Of a DNA stretch of 64,000 nt, positions 32,057 to 41,336 are shown one piece after another. The notes under the pieces are model-generated. The model was not told where the DNA came from, ran no database searches, and saw only the letters and a program-made list of their open reading frames with translations. Position numbers and translations under genes: made by a program. This stretch comes from Flavobacterium johnsoniae (GTDB lineage Bacteria > Bacteroidota > Bacteroidia > Flavobacteriales > Flavobacteriaceae): contig NZ_CP103794.1 in the NCBI RefSeq assembly GCF_030388325.1, forward strand, positions 2,604,001 through 2,668,000, in the 5' to 3' direction. Position 1 is the stretch's first letter; the number at the start of each line of letters is the position of its first letter.

Positions 32057-33586
32057 ATGCAACACAACGTACTTATTTTAGATTTCGGATCGCAATATAC
32101 TCAGCTTATTGCGCGTAGAGTTCGCGAATTAAATATATTCTGCGAAATTTTCCCTTACAATCACATTCCAAGTGATTTATCAAGTTATAAAGCCGTAATT
32201 TTAGGAGGAAGCCCTTTCTCTGTTAGAGGAGAAGATGCTCCACATCCTGATTTATCGCAAATTAGAGGTAAAATGCCTTTGCTAGCCGTTTGTTACGGAG
32301 CTCAATATTTGGCTCATTTCAGCGGTGGAGAAGTGGCAGCTTCAAATACCAGAGAATACGGAAGAGCAAACTTGTCTTATATTAAAGAAGGCGAAACTTT
32401 CTTTGAGGGAGTTTCAGAAAACAGCCAAGTTTGGATGAGCCATAGCGATAGTATCAAAGCGCTTCCAACAAATGCTGTAAAATTAGCAAGCACGCATGAT
32501 GTAGAATATGCAGCTTACAAAATTGAAGGCGAAACTACTTATGCAATTCAATACCATCCAGAAGTTTACCATTCAACAGATGGAAAAAAAATGCTGGAAA
32601 ACTTCTTAGTAAAAATTGCTGAAGTTCCTCAAAACTTTACTCCAAATGCTTTCGTTGATGAAATGGTAGCAGAATTGAAAGAAAAACTAGGAAATGATAA
32701 AGTAGTTCTAGGTTTATCTGGTGGAGTAGATTCTACTGTCGCAGCAGTTTTATTAAACAAAGCAATCGGACAAAATTTATATTGCATCTTCGTAAATAAC
32801 GGTTTACTTCGTAAAAACGAATTCCAAAATGTATTAGATCAATACAAAGGAATGGGATTAAATGTAAAAGGTGTAGATGCTGGAGATCGTTTCCTTGGCG
32901 AATTAGCTGGAATTAGTGATCCAGAAACAAAACGTAAAACGATCGGTCGTGTATTTATCGAAGTTTTTGATGATGAATCACACTTATTAGAAGACGTAAA
33001 ATGGTTGGCGCAAGGAACAATTTATCCTGACGTTATCGAATCTGTTTCGGTAAAAGGACCATCGGCAACTATTAAATCGCACCACAACGTTGGTGGATTG
33101 CCAGATTATATGAAATTAAAAATTGTAGAACCACTTAGAATGTTGTTTAAAGACGAAGTTCGTAGAGTTGGTGCTACATTAGGAATCGATCCTGAATTGT
33201 TAGGAAGACACCCTTTCCCTGGACCAGGATTATCAATTAGAATTTTAGGAGATATTACTCCAGAGAAAGTGCAAATTTTACAAGATGTAGATTCTGTATT
33301 TATCGAAGGATTAAAATCTTGGGGATTATACGATAAAGTTTGGCAGGCTGGAGCAATCTTGCTTCCTGTAAATAGTGTTGGTGTTATGGGCGATGAGCGT
33401 ACTTACGAAAAAGTAGTTGCGCTTAGAGCTGTAGAATCAACAGATGGTATGACTGCTGACTGGGTTCATTTACCTTACGATTTCTTGATGAAAGTGTCAA
33501 ACGACATCATCAATAAAGTAAAAGGTGTGAATCGTGTAGTTTACGATATTAGTTCAAAACCACCTGCAACAATTGAGTGGGAATAG
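32057..33586 (+). CDS. guaA: GMP synthase (glutamine-hydrolysing)
   Basis: Starting at ATG 32057 ([17 protein letters not shown]) the protein has 509 residues; the TTG two codons earlier is not needed. It converts XMP to GMP using glutamine and ATP. The class I amidotransferase domain holds [11 protein letters not shown] (Cys79) and [12 protein letters not shown]. The ATP-pyrophosphatase P-loop is [15 protein letters not shown]. The C-terminal dimerisation domain has [27 protein letters not shown] and [11 protein letters not shown]. Complete and highly conserved. Confidence 0.97.
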
Positions 33587-33597
33587 TAGCATATTTT

Positions 33598-33635
33598 AAA
33601 ATTAAGGTCTTACATTTGTAAGGCCTTAATTTTTT
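33598..33635 (+). terminator. terminator of guaA
   Basis: aaattaaggtcttac (33598-33612) pairs with gtaaggccttaattt (33618-33632) with one G-U pair, followed by T. It separates guaA from the LysM genes, so they may have their own promoter. Confidence 0.7.
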
Positions 33636-33649
33636 ATAACCTACTATTT

Positions 33650-35560
33650 ATGAGAGAACTTTTAACAATTTCTCTTGTCTTTATTTTGTCTTTTAACAAA
33701 ATAATTGCGCAAGATTCAATTATTGAGCACAAGATTCAAAAAGGAGAAACTACTTATTTTATTGCCCAAAAGTATAAGGTTTCTATCGAAGAGATTTACA
33801 AACTCAACCCCGAATCGCAAAACGGAATCAAGGACAATCAAATTATAAAGATTCCTGTTTATTCAGAAAAAACAAATTCAAAACAACAGATTCATGTTGT
33901 TGCTCCAAAAGAAACGCTGTTTGGTTTGTCTAAACAATATCATGTTTCGGTTGAGGCCATTCAAATTGCCAATCAAGAAATTCTTACTAACGGACTTCAA
34001 GTCGGTCAAGAATTAGTAATTCCTCAAAATTCAGATTATCCGTCAAAACAGGAAAATGTTATTTCCTCAAAAACTACTCATCAGGTTTTGGCGAAAGAAT
34101 CGTTGTTTAGTATTGCGAGACAATATAATGTTTCGGTGCAGGATTTAGAAAATCTAAATAAAGAAATTTTGATTAATGGTTTGCAAATTGGACAAACGAT
34201 TTCAATTCCAAACAAAAGAAAAACGTTGGATGGAAGAGTTCGTGTTATTAATCAGGAAACCATTTTTCACGTTGTAGAACCAAAAGAAACCAAATTTTCT
34301 ATTGCTAAGAAATACGGAATTTCTATTGATCAAATAGAATCGCAAAATCCAGAAATTGTAAGCGGATTAATTATTGGCAATAAATTGGCTATCAATACAA
34401 AAGAGATAAAACCGTCAAGCGAAAGCGAAGAATTAATGTTGGCTCTTGCCGAAAAACAAGTTGTAGTGGAGAAAACAAAAGCCAAAACAGTTGAAATTGA
34501 AGATTTAAAAGATCGTCTTATTGTTCAGAAAGAAATGAATCAGAAAATTATAAAAATTAATGATCTGAAAGTAAATCTGAATGACATGAATGGTTCTAAA
34601 GAAAACTCAGTCGAAAAATTGCGTTTGGTTTTAGAAGCAAATAAAAACGTTCAGGATATTTTAATGGCAAAATTAGATTCGCTTGTCAATTCTATGAATA
34701 ATGATTTGAAAGAACTGAAGCGAATGGATATTTTGAATGTTGAAGAATCGAAAAGATTAGAAAAACAATCTTCGGAAGGAATTAATAAAACCAACGAATT
34801 GTCTTCTCAATTAAAGAAAGAATTAGCGGAAAACAGAAAAGTTTATGCCGGATTGATGAATAAAGTAGAAAAAATTGCAGTCGAAGAAAATCAGGAATAT
34901 AAGAAGAAAATCCGCGAAAGCGAGAAAAATAGCAACACTACATCTTTACAGCAACGTTTATCTTTAGAAGAAATTAAACGTTATAAAATAGAGCAGGAGC
35001 AAGGTGATGCCAAAAATCAGCTTTTGATTGCTAAAATTGATTCATTAGATACTCAGAAAAAAATTGAAGTAAAAAGGCACATCAGCAAAGCTTCTTATTA
35101 TAGTATGGAAGCCAGAAAGTTTGATGATAAATTGGCTTTGGTTAAACTGAAAAAATATCAGAATGAAGCCATTAAAAAGCTGCAAAAAAATAACGGTGAA
35201 GAAAATTCGAAAACAATTTCTTTAGAAGAAATGAAACAAGAATTGAAAGACAATCCGTTACGAACTGATAAAAAAGTAAAAGTTGAAGTTTATGATAATC
35301 TTAGAGAAGTTTCGAATGGGTATTACTTAGTTTTGGGTATATTTACAGACGCAGTTGAGCGAGATAAGTTTATTATGAAACTCATTGATTCTGGCGAATT
35401 TAACGCTAGTTTCTTTTTTAATATTAACAGTCTTTCGTACTATGTTTACGCAGATAAGTTCGAAAACATGGAAGAAGTACTTTATAAATGCAAGAAAAAA
35501 GAAGAAGATGAGTTATATAAAGATATTATGATTGCTAAAGTAGAAATCGATTTGAGGTAG
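33650..35560 (+). CDS. exported protein with four LysM domains, coiled coil and SPOR-like end
   Basis: This is a 636-residue protein with a signal peptide (ending KIIAQ, residue 21). Four LysM repeats follow at about 25-70, 82-125, 143-187 and 203-248, with the typical KGETTYFIAQKYKVS and NGLQVGQELVIP phrases. About 260-530 is lysine/glutamate-rich coiled coil. The last 80 residues (SNGYYLVLGIFTDAVERDKF) look like a SPOR-type module. LysM and SPOR both bind peptidoglycan, so it is probably a periplasmic cell-wall-linked scaffold. It is followed by a second LysM protein with a related N-terminus. Function is unknown. Confidence 0.85.
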   Translation: MRELLTISLVFILSFNKIIAQDSIIEHKIQKGETTYFIAQKYKVSIEEIYKLNPESQNGIKDNQIIKIPVYSEKTNSKQQIHVVAPKETLFGLSKQYHVSVEAIQIANQEILTNGLQVGQELVIPQNSDYPSKQENVISSKTTHQVLAKESLFSIARQYNVSVQDLENLNKEILINGLQIGQTISIPNKRKTLDGRVRVINQETIFHVVEPKETKFSIAKKYGISIDQIESQNPEIVSGLIIGNKLAINTKEIKPSSESEELMLALAEKQVVVEKTKAKTVEIEDLKDRLIVQKEMNQKIIKINDLKVNLNDMNGSKENSVEKLRLVLEANKNVQDILMAKLDSLVNSMNNDLKELKRMDILNVEESKRLEKQSSEGINKTNELSSQLKKELAENRKVYAGLMNKVEKIAVEENQEYKKKIRESEKNSNTTSLQQRLSLEEIKRYKIEQEQGDAKNQLLIAKIDSLDTQKKIEVKRHISKASYYSMEARKFDDKLALVKLKKYQNEAIKKLQKNNGEENSKTISLEEMKQELKDNPLRTDKKVKVEVYDNLREVSNGYYLVLGIFTDAVERDKFIMKLIDSGEFNASFFFNINSLSYYVYADKFENMEEVLYKCKKKEEDELYKDIMIAKVEIDLR

Positions 35561-35653
35561 ATTTTGTTGAAATAAACAAACGGCGCGAATTTTGCTTTTG
35601 GTAAAATTATAACTTATTTTAGAATTAGAAATTAAATTGTTTTAAGCCATATT

Positions 35654-37732
35654 ATGAAATATTATTTAACATTGTTGTCTCTTGTATTTTTTATGACTTC
35701 GAATGCATTTTCGCAAGAAAAAGTAGTGAAGTATAAAGTATCGAGCGGCGAAACTATTAATCAGATTGCGCAGAAATTTAAGGTGACTCCTTATGATATC
35801 TATCAGCTAAATCCAGATGCTAGAACGGGTATAACTCCGAATTCTGTGTTGTTGATTCCGACTAAAAATGGGGAAGCAAAAAAAGAAGAAGCTGCAAAAC
35901 CTAAAACAGTTGTATCTTCTGGTAAAGAAGTAATTCATGAAGTACAGCCAAAAGAAACGTTTTATAGTATTGAAAAAAAATACGGAGTTTCAGATGAAGC
36001 TTTAAAAGCGGCAAATCCATTTTTGGAAAAAACTGGTGTTCAAATCGGACAGAAATTAGTTATTCCTGCTAAAGGATCAGCTCCAAAAACTGTTGCAAAA
36101 CCTGCAAAAGAAAAAGGTGCAGAAAAATATCTGTATCACGATGTACAGCCAAAAGAAACAAAATTTGGTATTGCAAAACAATACAATATGACTGTTGAAG
36201 AGTTGGAAAAACGTAATCCCGACATTGTTGCAAATTTGCCAGTTGGTTACAGATTAACAATTAAAGGAACGGCTCCAAAAACAGAATCAGCACCAACAGA
36301 AACAGCAAAAGCTGTAGAAAGTAAAAAACCTGTTGAAACTTCTAAAAAAGCAGTTTCTTATATGGAATATCAAGTAAAACCAAAAGAAACTTTTTATAGT
36401 TTAGGAAGAGTTTTTCATTTATCACAAGATGAATTAATAGCCTTAAATCCGTCACTTTCTGAAGGTGTAAAAGAAGGAATGGTTTTGAAAGTTCCTGCGG
36501 GATATGTAGCTCCAGCTCCAATTATTGCTGCACAAGTTCCAGCTGAAAAAACAGCAGATTCTTCTAATAGTAAATCTGTTGAAACTACTGGCGGCGGAAT
36601 TAAGATTGTAGATAAAGTAAAATCGACCGATAATAGTAATGCTGAAATCGTAGAATTAAGCAAAAAAAGAGGCGCAAACGAACGTAAAAAAGTAGTGTTA
36701 TTGCTACCGTTTAATGTGTCTAAAATTCAAAGTGATACAACGGGAACGGGCAACAGAATTAAAAATGATAAGTTCTTAAACATGACTTTAGATTTTTATG
36801 CTGGTGCCATGATGGCAATCGATTCTGCAAAAACATTAAAATTGCCAATTGATGTTGCAATTTATGATTCGCAAGAAACAAAAACGACATCCAATATTTC
36901 TAGTTTGGTTTCTAAACTTCAAGATGCAGATGCTGTAGTTGGACCATTCTATCAAAATAATGCTGAGGCGACTGCAAATATACTTCGAATGTATAATGTT
37001 CCAGTTATTTCGCCTTTATCAAAAGATATCGCTAATCCGATTGAGAATTTATATCAGTCTATTCCAGCAAATGATGTAATAAAAAATGCGGTTTTTGATT
37101 ACATGCGTTCTAAAAACGGAAATATTGTTGCTGTAGTTGATAAGAAAAAAGAATCGGTTATTAATTACATTAAACAAAATCAAAGAGGAGTTGCTTTTGC
37201 ATCTTTGACAGAAACTGGTGGTTTGGATGCTGCTAATTTGAAAAGCTTATTAATTCCAAATCGAATGAATTATGTGGTTATGGAAACTGGAAATACAGCC
37301 ATGATCAAAGCAACTATAAAAGCAATGTTGGATTCTCAAAAAACGTGTCAAGTACAGCTTGTAATTTTAGAGCCAAACAGCACATTAGATACAGACGAAA
37401 TCAGTTTTGATAATTTGGTGAAATTGAAATTAATGTATCCGTCTGTAACGCGCGAAAGTGACGAACAATCGGTTTTGATTTATGAAAAACAATACCGTCT
37501 TAAAAACAAAGCAAATCCAACAACTTACGCAACAAGAGGATTTGATGTGACGTTTGATACTATGATGCGTTTGGTGCAAGGAAAAACGTTTCAAGAAACG
37601 GCAGATATGATGACTACGCAACAAGTAGACAATAAATTTCAATATTACAGAAAAGAAGATGGCGGACACGCTAACAAAGGTGTTTACATCTTATATTACG
37701 ATAGTGACTTAACTTTAAAAGTAGCAAATTAA
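35654..37732 (+). CDS. exported LysM protein with a periplasmic-binding-protein-like domain
   Basis: This is a 692-residue protein with a signal peptide ending AFSQ. Four LysM repeats lie at about 24-70, 93-138, 158-202 and 236-282 (QPKETFYSIEKKYGVS, KPKETFYSLGRVFHLS), separated by Lys/Pro/Ala/Thr-rich linkers. From about 345 to the end there is a type 1 periplasmic-binding fold resembling amino-acid ABC transporter receptors (KVVLLLPFNVSKI, DADAVVGPFYQNNAEATA, VPVISPLSKDIANPI). LpoA-type activators of cell-wall synthases also use this fold, so a peptidoglycan-synthesis role is worth considering. The stop codon overlaps the OsmC-like start by one base. Confidence 0.85.
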   Translation: MKYYLTLLSLVFFMTSNAFSQEKVVKYKVSSGETINQIAQKFKVTPYDIYQLNPDARTGITPNSVLLIPTKNGEAKKEEAAKPKTVVSSGKEVIHEVQPKETFYSIEKKYGVSDEALKAANPFLEKTGVQIGQKLVIPAKGSAPKTVAKPAKEKGAEKYLYHDVQPKETKFGIAKQYNMTVEELEKRNPDIVANLPVGYRLTIKGTAPKTESAPTETAKAVESKKPVETSKKAVSYMEYQVKPKETFYSLGRVFHLSQDELIALNPSLSEGVKEGMVLKVPAGYVAPAPIIAAQVPAEKTADSSNSKSVETTGGGIKIVDKVKSTDNSNAEIVELSKKRGANERKKVVLLLPFNVSKIQSDTTGTGNRIKNDKFLNMTLDFYAGAMMAIDSAKTLKLPIDVAIYDSQETKTTSNISSLVSKLQDADAVVGPFYQNNAEATANILRMYNVPVISPLSKDIANPIENLYQSIPANDVIKNAVFDYMRSKNGNIVAVVDKKKESVINYIKQNQRGVAFASLTETGGLDAANLKSLLIPNRMNYVVMETGNTAMIKATIKAMLDSQKTCQVQLVILEPNSTLDTDEISFDNLVKLKLMYPSVTRESDEQSVLIYEKQYRLKNKANPTTYATRGFDVTFDTMMRLVQGKTFQETADMMTTQQVDNKFQYYRKEDGGHANKGVYILYYDSDLTLKVAN

Positions 37733-38133
37733 TGACATCAAAAGTAACCTATTTAGGAGATTTAAGAACAAGTTCAATTCACGTGCAATCAGGAAGCGAA
37801 ATCATTTCGGATGCACCATTAGATAATAACGGAAAAGGAGAGGCGTTTTCTCCAACAGATACAGTGGCAAATGCTTTGGCAAGCTGTATGATGACGATTA
37901 TGGGAATTAAAGCTCGTGATCTAGAAGTAGATTTTGTGGGTTCTACCGCAGAAGTAACAAAAATTATGAATGCTGAACCAAGAAGAATTGGAGCAATCGA
38001 AATTGTTTTTGAAATGAAAAGCAATGCTGATGAAAAAAGCAGAATCATTTTAGAACGCGCAGCAATGACTTGTCCTGTTTTTTTGAGTTTAAGCAGTGAA
38101 ATTGAAAAGAAAATTAGTTTCAACTGGAATTAA
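37732..38133 (+). CDS. OsmC-family protein
   Basis: This is a 133-residue protein of the OsmC/Ohr superfamily: N-terminal beta strands (TSKVTYLGDLRTSSIHVQSG), FSPTDTVANALASCMMTIMG with the first active cysteine, and AAMTCPVFLSLS with the second. These thiol peroxidases reduce organic hydroperoxides. The ATG shares its first base with the stop codon of the LysM gene (TAATG), so translation is coupled. A terminator follows. The link between an OsmC protein and a cell-wall protein may be regulatory only. Confidence 0.88.
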   Translation: MTSKVTYLGDLRTSSIHVQSGSEIISDAPLDNNGKGEAFSPTDTVANALASCMMTIMGIKARDLEVDFVGSTAEVTKIMNAEPRRIGAIEIVFEMKSNADEKSRIILERAAMTCPVFLSLSSEIEKKISFNWN

Positions 38134-38156
38134 TTTTTAAATGAATATTAAAAAGT

Positions 38157-38186
38157 AAGCTGTCCCAAAAAGACAGCTTTTTTTAT
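38157..38186 (+). terminator. terminator of the LysM-osmC operon
   Basis: aagctgtc (38157-38164) pairs with gacagctt (38172-38179), followed by a T-run, 23 bases past the OsmC stop codon. Confidence 0.75.
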
Positions 38187-38187
38187 A

Positions 38188-38348
38188 AGCTTCGGAGAAG
38201 CGAAATATTTATAGCAAAGAAAAAATGTTACAACATAAAGCTCCAGCGGAGCGACATATTTTTATAAAGTTTTATACATGTCGCTCCGCTGGAGCTTTAT
38301 TCTAGGTTGCAAATAAAATTGCTATAAATATTTCGCTTCTCCGAAGCT
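38188..38348. repeat. nested double palindrome with 29-bp and 22-bp perfect arms
   Basis: The outer arms 38188-38216 and 38320-38348 are exact complements (core cttcggagaagcgaaatatt). The inner arms 38235-38256 and 38279-38300 are exact complements (core aaagctccagcggagcgaca). Both arms contain gCGGAG/CTCCGc-type words. The element fills the gap between the convergent OsmC and GH109 genes. Confidence 0.9.
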
Positions 38349-38419
38349 GAATGTTGAAAATAAAGCAGTTTTCCATACTTTTTGGAACCTCTTTTTATTT
38401 AATTGAATAGCATAAAACA

Positions 38420-38454
38420 GACAAGAGAGCAATTTTTAACGTCGCTCTCTTGTC
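38420..38454 (-). terminator. hairpin ending the GH109 operon
   Basis: gacaagagagc (38420-38430) pairs with gctctcttgtc (38444-38454), 20 bases past the GH109 stop codon. The U-run on the minus strand is weak (tctgtttta). Confidence 0.55.
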
Positions 38455-38473
38455 TTCTTTAACTAACCAATAT

Positions 38474-39853
38474 TTATTCTGAAAACTCTAATTTTTTCAA
38501 TTTATTCCATCCGCCGCGAGTAAAATCTGGAATTTCAACAGGAGCAGAATTATTGTCTAATGAAATTTCAGTTAATGGACCAAGGCAAGACCATTCCGCT
38601 AAATCATAAACATCCATGTCTAAAGGAAGTCCCTTTTGTAAGCAGTAAATTAATCTGTAATCCATAATGAAGTCCATTCCTCCGTGACCGCCAACTTTTT
38701 TAGCTTGTTCTTCAATTCCTTTTGCGATTGGGTGTTTGTATTTTTCCATCAATGCTTTTTTAACATCTGCCGGAACAAAAGAGTGTGCGCTTAATTTTTC
38801 GTGATTTGGTTTTACATCATCGCTTAATTCTTTCCCGTCTAAAGCATAACCTTCTAACGGATATTTGTTAGCAAAACCTTTTGTGCCGCTCAATTGGTAC
38901 ATTCTGCTATACGGACGAGGAGAAGTTACGTCGTGTTGAATTTGGATTGTTTTTCCGTTTTCAGTACGAATCATTGTCATTGTATGATCTCCGTTTCTAA
39001 AATCTTTAATTTCTTTTCCAGATTTTTCTTTAATATAAGCAGGATTTCCAACTGCTTTTGTATCCATAGAAACCAAGAAATTCATTTTGTCTCCACGGTG
39101 AATGTTTAAAGCCTGACAAGCTGGTCCCATTCCGTGTGTAGCGTAAACATCTCCACGGTGTTTGATGTTGTAATCCATTCTCCAGTTGTTCCAATATTCT
39201 CCCCAAAAAGGCTGTAAACCATGAATATAAGAGCCTTCAGCGTGAAGAATTTCTCCAAAAACGCCTTGTTGCGCCATATTTAAAGTCGTCAATTCGAAGA
39301 AATCGTAAACGCAGTTTTCTAATTGCATGCAATGTTTACGAGTTTTTTCAGAAGTATCAATAAGTTCCCAGATTTCTTTCATAGTTAAAGCTCCAGGAAC
39401 TTCAATTGCAACGTGTTTTCCATCTTTCATAGCTTGAACTCCAATTGAAGCGTGATGAAGCCAGTCAGTTGCAACATATACTAAATCTACGTTTGGTAAA
39501 GCAGTTACTTTTCTCCAAGCATTTTCATCCCCGTAAAATTCTTGTGCCTTTGGAAAACCAGCTTTCGTTAAAATTTCATTTGATTTTGTAGTGTTTTCTT
39601 GAGTCATATCGCATAACGCCACAATTTCTACGCCTGGAATATGTGTCATACGCTCTACAGCTCCCGGGCCACGCATTCCAAGTCCGATAAAAGCAACACG
39701 AACAGTTGGAATTGCTGGTGCAGCCAAACGCAAAACATCGGTTTGACCTTTAGCTCTTGCTGGAGTTTTTGTTTTTATCATTTGAGCCGATGCAAAAGTT
39801 CCCCACAACATAATGCATGCGGCTAAAATGAATTTTAAATTACTGGTTTTCAT
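38474..39853 (-). CDS. GH109-family exported NAD-dependent glycosidase (Gfo/Idh/MocA fold)
   Basis: This is a 459-residue protein with a signal peptide ending ASAQ (24). It has a Rossmann NAD site (VAFIGLGMRGPGAVERM, residues 53-69), then VEIVALCDMTQEN, VYVATDWLHHASIGVQAM and KHVAIEVPGALTMKE. The C-terminal half matches GH109, including GSYIHGLQPFWGEYWNNW and GDVYATHGMGPACQALNI. GH109 enzymes remove alpha-N-acetylgalactosamine using tightly bound NAD. It is the last gene of the minus-strand Sus operon and supports a GalNAc-containing glycan as target. Confidence 0.88.
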   Translation of the reverse strand: MKTSNLKFILAACIMLWGTFASAQMIKTKTPARAKGQTDVLRLAAPAIPTVRVAFIGLGMRGPGAVERMTHIPGVEIVALCDMTQENTTKSNEILTKAGFPKAQEFYGDENAWRKVTALPNVDLVYVATDWLHHASIGVQAMKDGKHVAIEVPGALTMKEIWELIDTSEKTRKHCMQLENCVYDFFELTTLNMAQQGVFGEILHAEGSYIHGLQPFWGEYWNNWRMDYNIKHRGDVYATHGMGPACQALNIHRGDKMNFLVSMDTKAVGNPAYIKEKSGKEIKDFRNGDHTMTMIRTENGKTIQIQHDVTSPRPYSRMYQLSGTKGFANKYPLEGYALDGKELSDDVKPNHEKLSAHSFVPADVKKALMEKYKHPIAKGIEEQAKKVGGHGGMDFIMDYRLIYCLQKGLPLDMDVYDLAEWSCLGPLTEISLDNNSAPVEIPDFTRGGWNKLKKLEFSE

Positions 39854-39928
39854 AGTTAATTTGTTTTAAATGTTTTGATAGTTTTTACACTATCGGAAAT
39901 ACTGAAAATTTTATTTTTTTGAGATAGT

Positions 39929-41248
39929 TTAAGGTAAAGCACTAAAATCTATTTCAGGTTTTTTATTGTTGAGTGGTCTTGTAAAGTTAGTTTTTGGCGT
40001 TGTATAATTATTAAAAAAACCTCCATTTTTTAAATAGAAAGAATTGTTTTCTGTTCCGCCTGCAAAATCCATTCTATATTCTTTTGCGCCTGTATTGTCA
40101 TTTGTAAATCTGGCTGTATTGATTTCTGTCCAATTTCCTTTTTCATCACAAATCCATTGATTGTTGAAAAGCACTTTTCGAGAAAAATCACCTTGTTCTG
40201 GAATAAAATTTTCTAAGAAAGAGTGAAATCTTTTTAAATAAGTATTCGTTTCTGGACGATTGAAACTAGCGATCAATAACCATTTGTTTAATTCTGGAGC
40301 GAAAAAATATGCTGTATATGTTGTAGAATTATTTCCGTTTGGAAAACCTCTTAACAAGAACTTGTAAGTTGTGCCGGCTTTCCAATTGTACTTTAAATAA
40401 CTTTGTCCGCCTGAACCTTCATTTCCAAATTCTCCGGTATGAACATTTTCGCCTTTTTTAAGCATTTTGATTTTATGCGATTCTGGAATATTGTTTGGGT
40501 CATCGGTATTAAAAGGACTCCAAACTGAGAATAAAACTCTTCTTTCTGTTGCTGAGTTTACTTGAATTCCGAAATAGCCTTCACCAAAACCATTTGCCAT
40601 AAAATAAGAACCAATTTTATCTTCGTTTTCTGGAACCGTTATTTCGTTGTAAAACCATTCAGCATTTATGTTTTCTGGAACAGGATAGTTTAAGTGAACA
40701 GATGGACCGCGACGTCCCCAATGATAAAAATTACCTTCGTTGTTAGGAACATAAGAGATTTTTCCATCATAATCTGCGCTGGAAATTTTTAATCTATTAA
40801 TAGACGGAAAACGATCACTGTTTTTACTAATTCCTTTTATTTTCAGTGCAACATATCCTTCTTGATTGATTTTCCAGTTTCCGATTAAAACCGCTTTTTT
40901 TGAAGAATTGAAAATTACTTTTTTTACTTCATTATTAATCGAAAATTCAAGTTCAGATTTTCCGTAAACTTCAACAGATTCTTCAACAGAAATTTGAAAA
41001 GTTCCCGGTTTAAAAATTCTGAAATAAACTGTGAAAGACTCTTTTGAATCTGTCCAATTTTCGATTCCATTATCTGTAATGTTGCTTTCTTCTAAATGTT
41101 TAGAGCTGTATGCATTTCCTGCCAAAGGCAAAGAAATCTCCGTTTTTGGGTTTTCAAGAACATTATTTTCTGTTTCAATTTCGTTGTGATTTGCACAAGA
41201 AAATGATACAAGTGAAAAAGCTAAAATCAGGTTTAATAAATTTTTCAT
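39929..41248 (-). CDS. DUF3472/DUF5077-type lipoprotein of the Sus locus
   Basis: This is a 439-residue protein with a lipobox (FSLVSFSC, lipid Cys18). The first domain (about 38-160) is a jelly-roll of the DUF5077 kind (VYFRIFKPGTFQISVEE). The second (about 165-435) is DUF3472-like with NFYHWGRRGPSVHLNYPVP, YFMANGFGEGYFGIQVNS, TYKFLLRGFPNGNNSTTYTA and NNSFYLKNGGFF. Such proteins are common in polysaccharide loci and probably bind or process glycans at the surface; no activity is proven. It lies between susD and GH109, with a hairpin separating it from susD. Confidence 0.8.
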   Translation of the reverse strand: MKNLLNLILAFSLVSFSCANHNEIETENNVLENPKTEISLPLAGNAYSSKHLEESNITDNGIENWTDSKESFTVYFRIFKPGTFQISVEESVEVYGKSELEFSINNEVKKVIFNSSKKAVLIGNWKINQEGYVALKIKGISKNSDRFPSINRLKISSADYDGKISYVPNNEGNFYHWGRRGPSVHLNYPVPENINAEWFYNEITVPENEDKIGSYFMANGFGEGYFGIQVNSATERRVLFSVWSPFNTDDPNNIPESHKIKMLKKGENVHTGEFGNEGSGGQSYLKYNWKAGTTYKFLLRGFPNGNNSTTYTAYFFAPELNKWLLIASFNRPETNTYLKRFHSFLENFIPEQGDFSRKVLFNNQWICDEKGNWTEINTARFTNDNTGAKEYRMDFAGGTENNSFYLKNGGFFNNYTTPKTNFTRPLNNKKPEIDFSALP

Positions 41249-41279
41249 TAGTAAGTATTGAATGATTAACTTTTTTAAA

Positions 41280-41306
41280 CCTCTCTAATTTTTAAAAATA
41301 GAGAGG
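41280..41306 (-). terminator. hairpin between susD and the DUF3472 gene
   Basis: cctctcta (41280-41287) pairs with tagagagg (41299-41306). There is no real U-run on the minus strand, so it may be a processing or attenuation hairpin that keeps downstream expression lower than susC/D. Confidence 0.5.
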
Positions 41307-41336
41307 CTGTTAAAAACAATAAACAAATCTAAAAGA

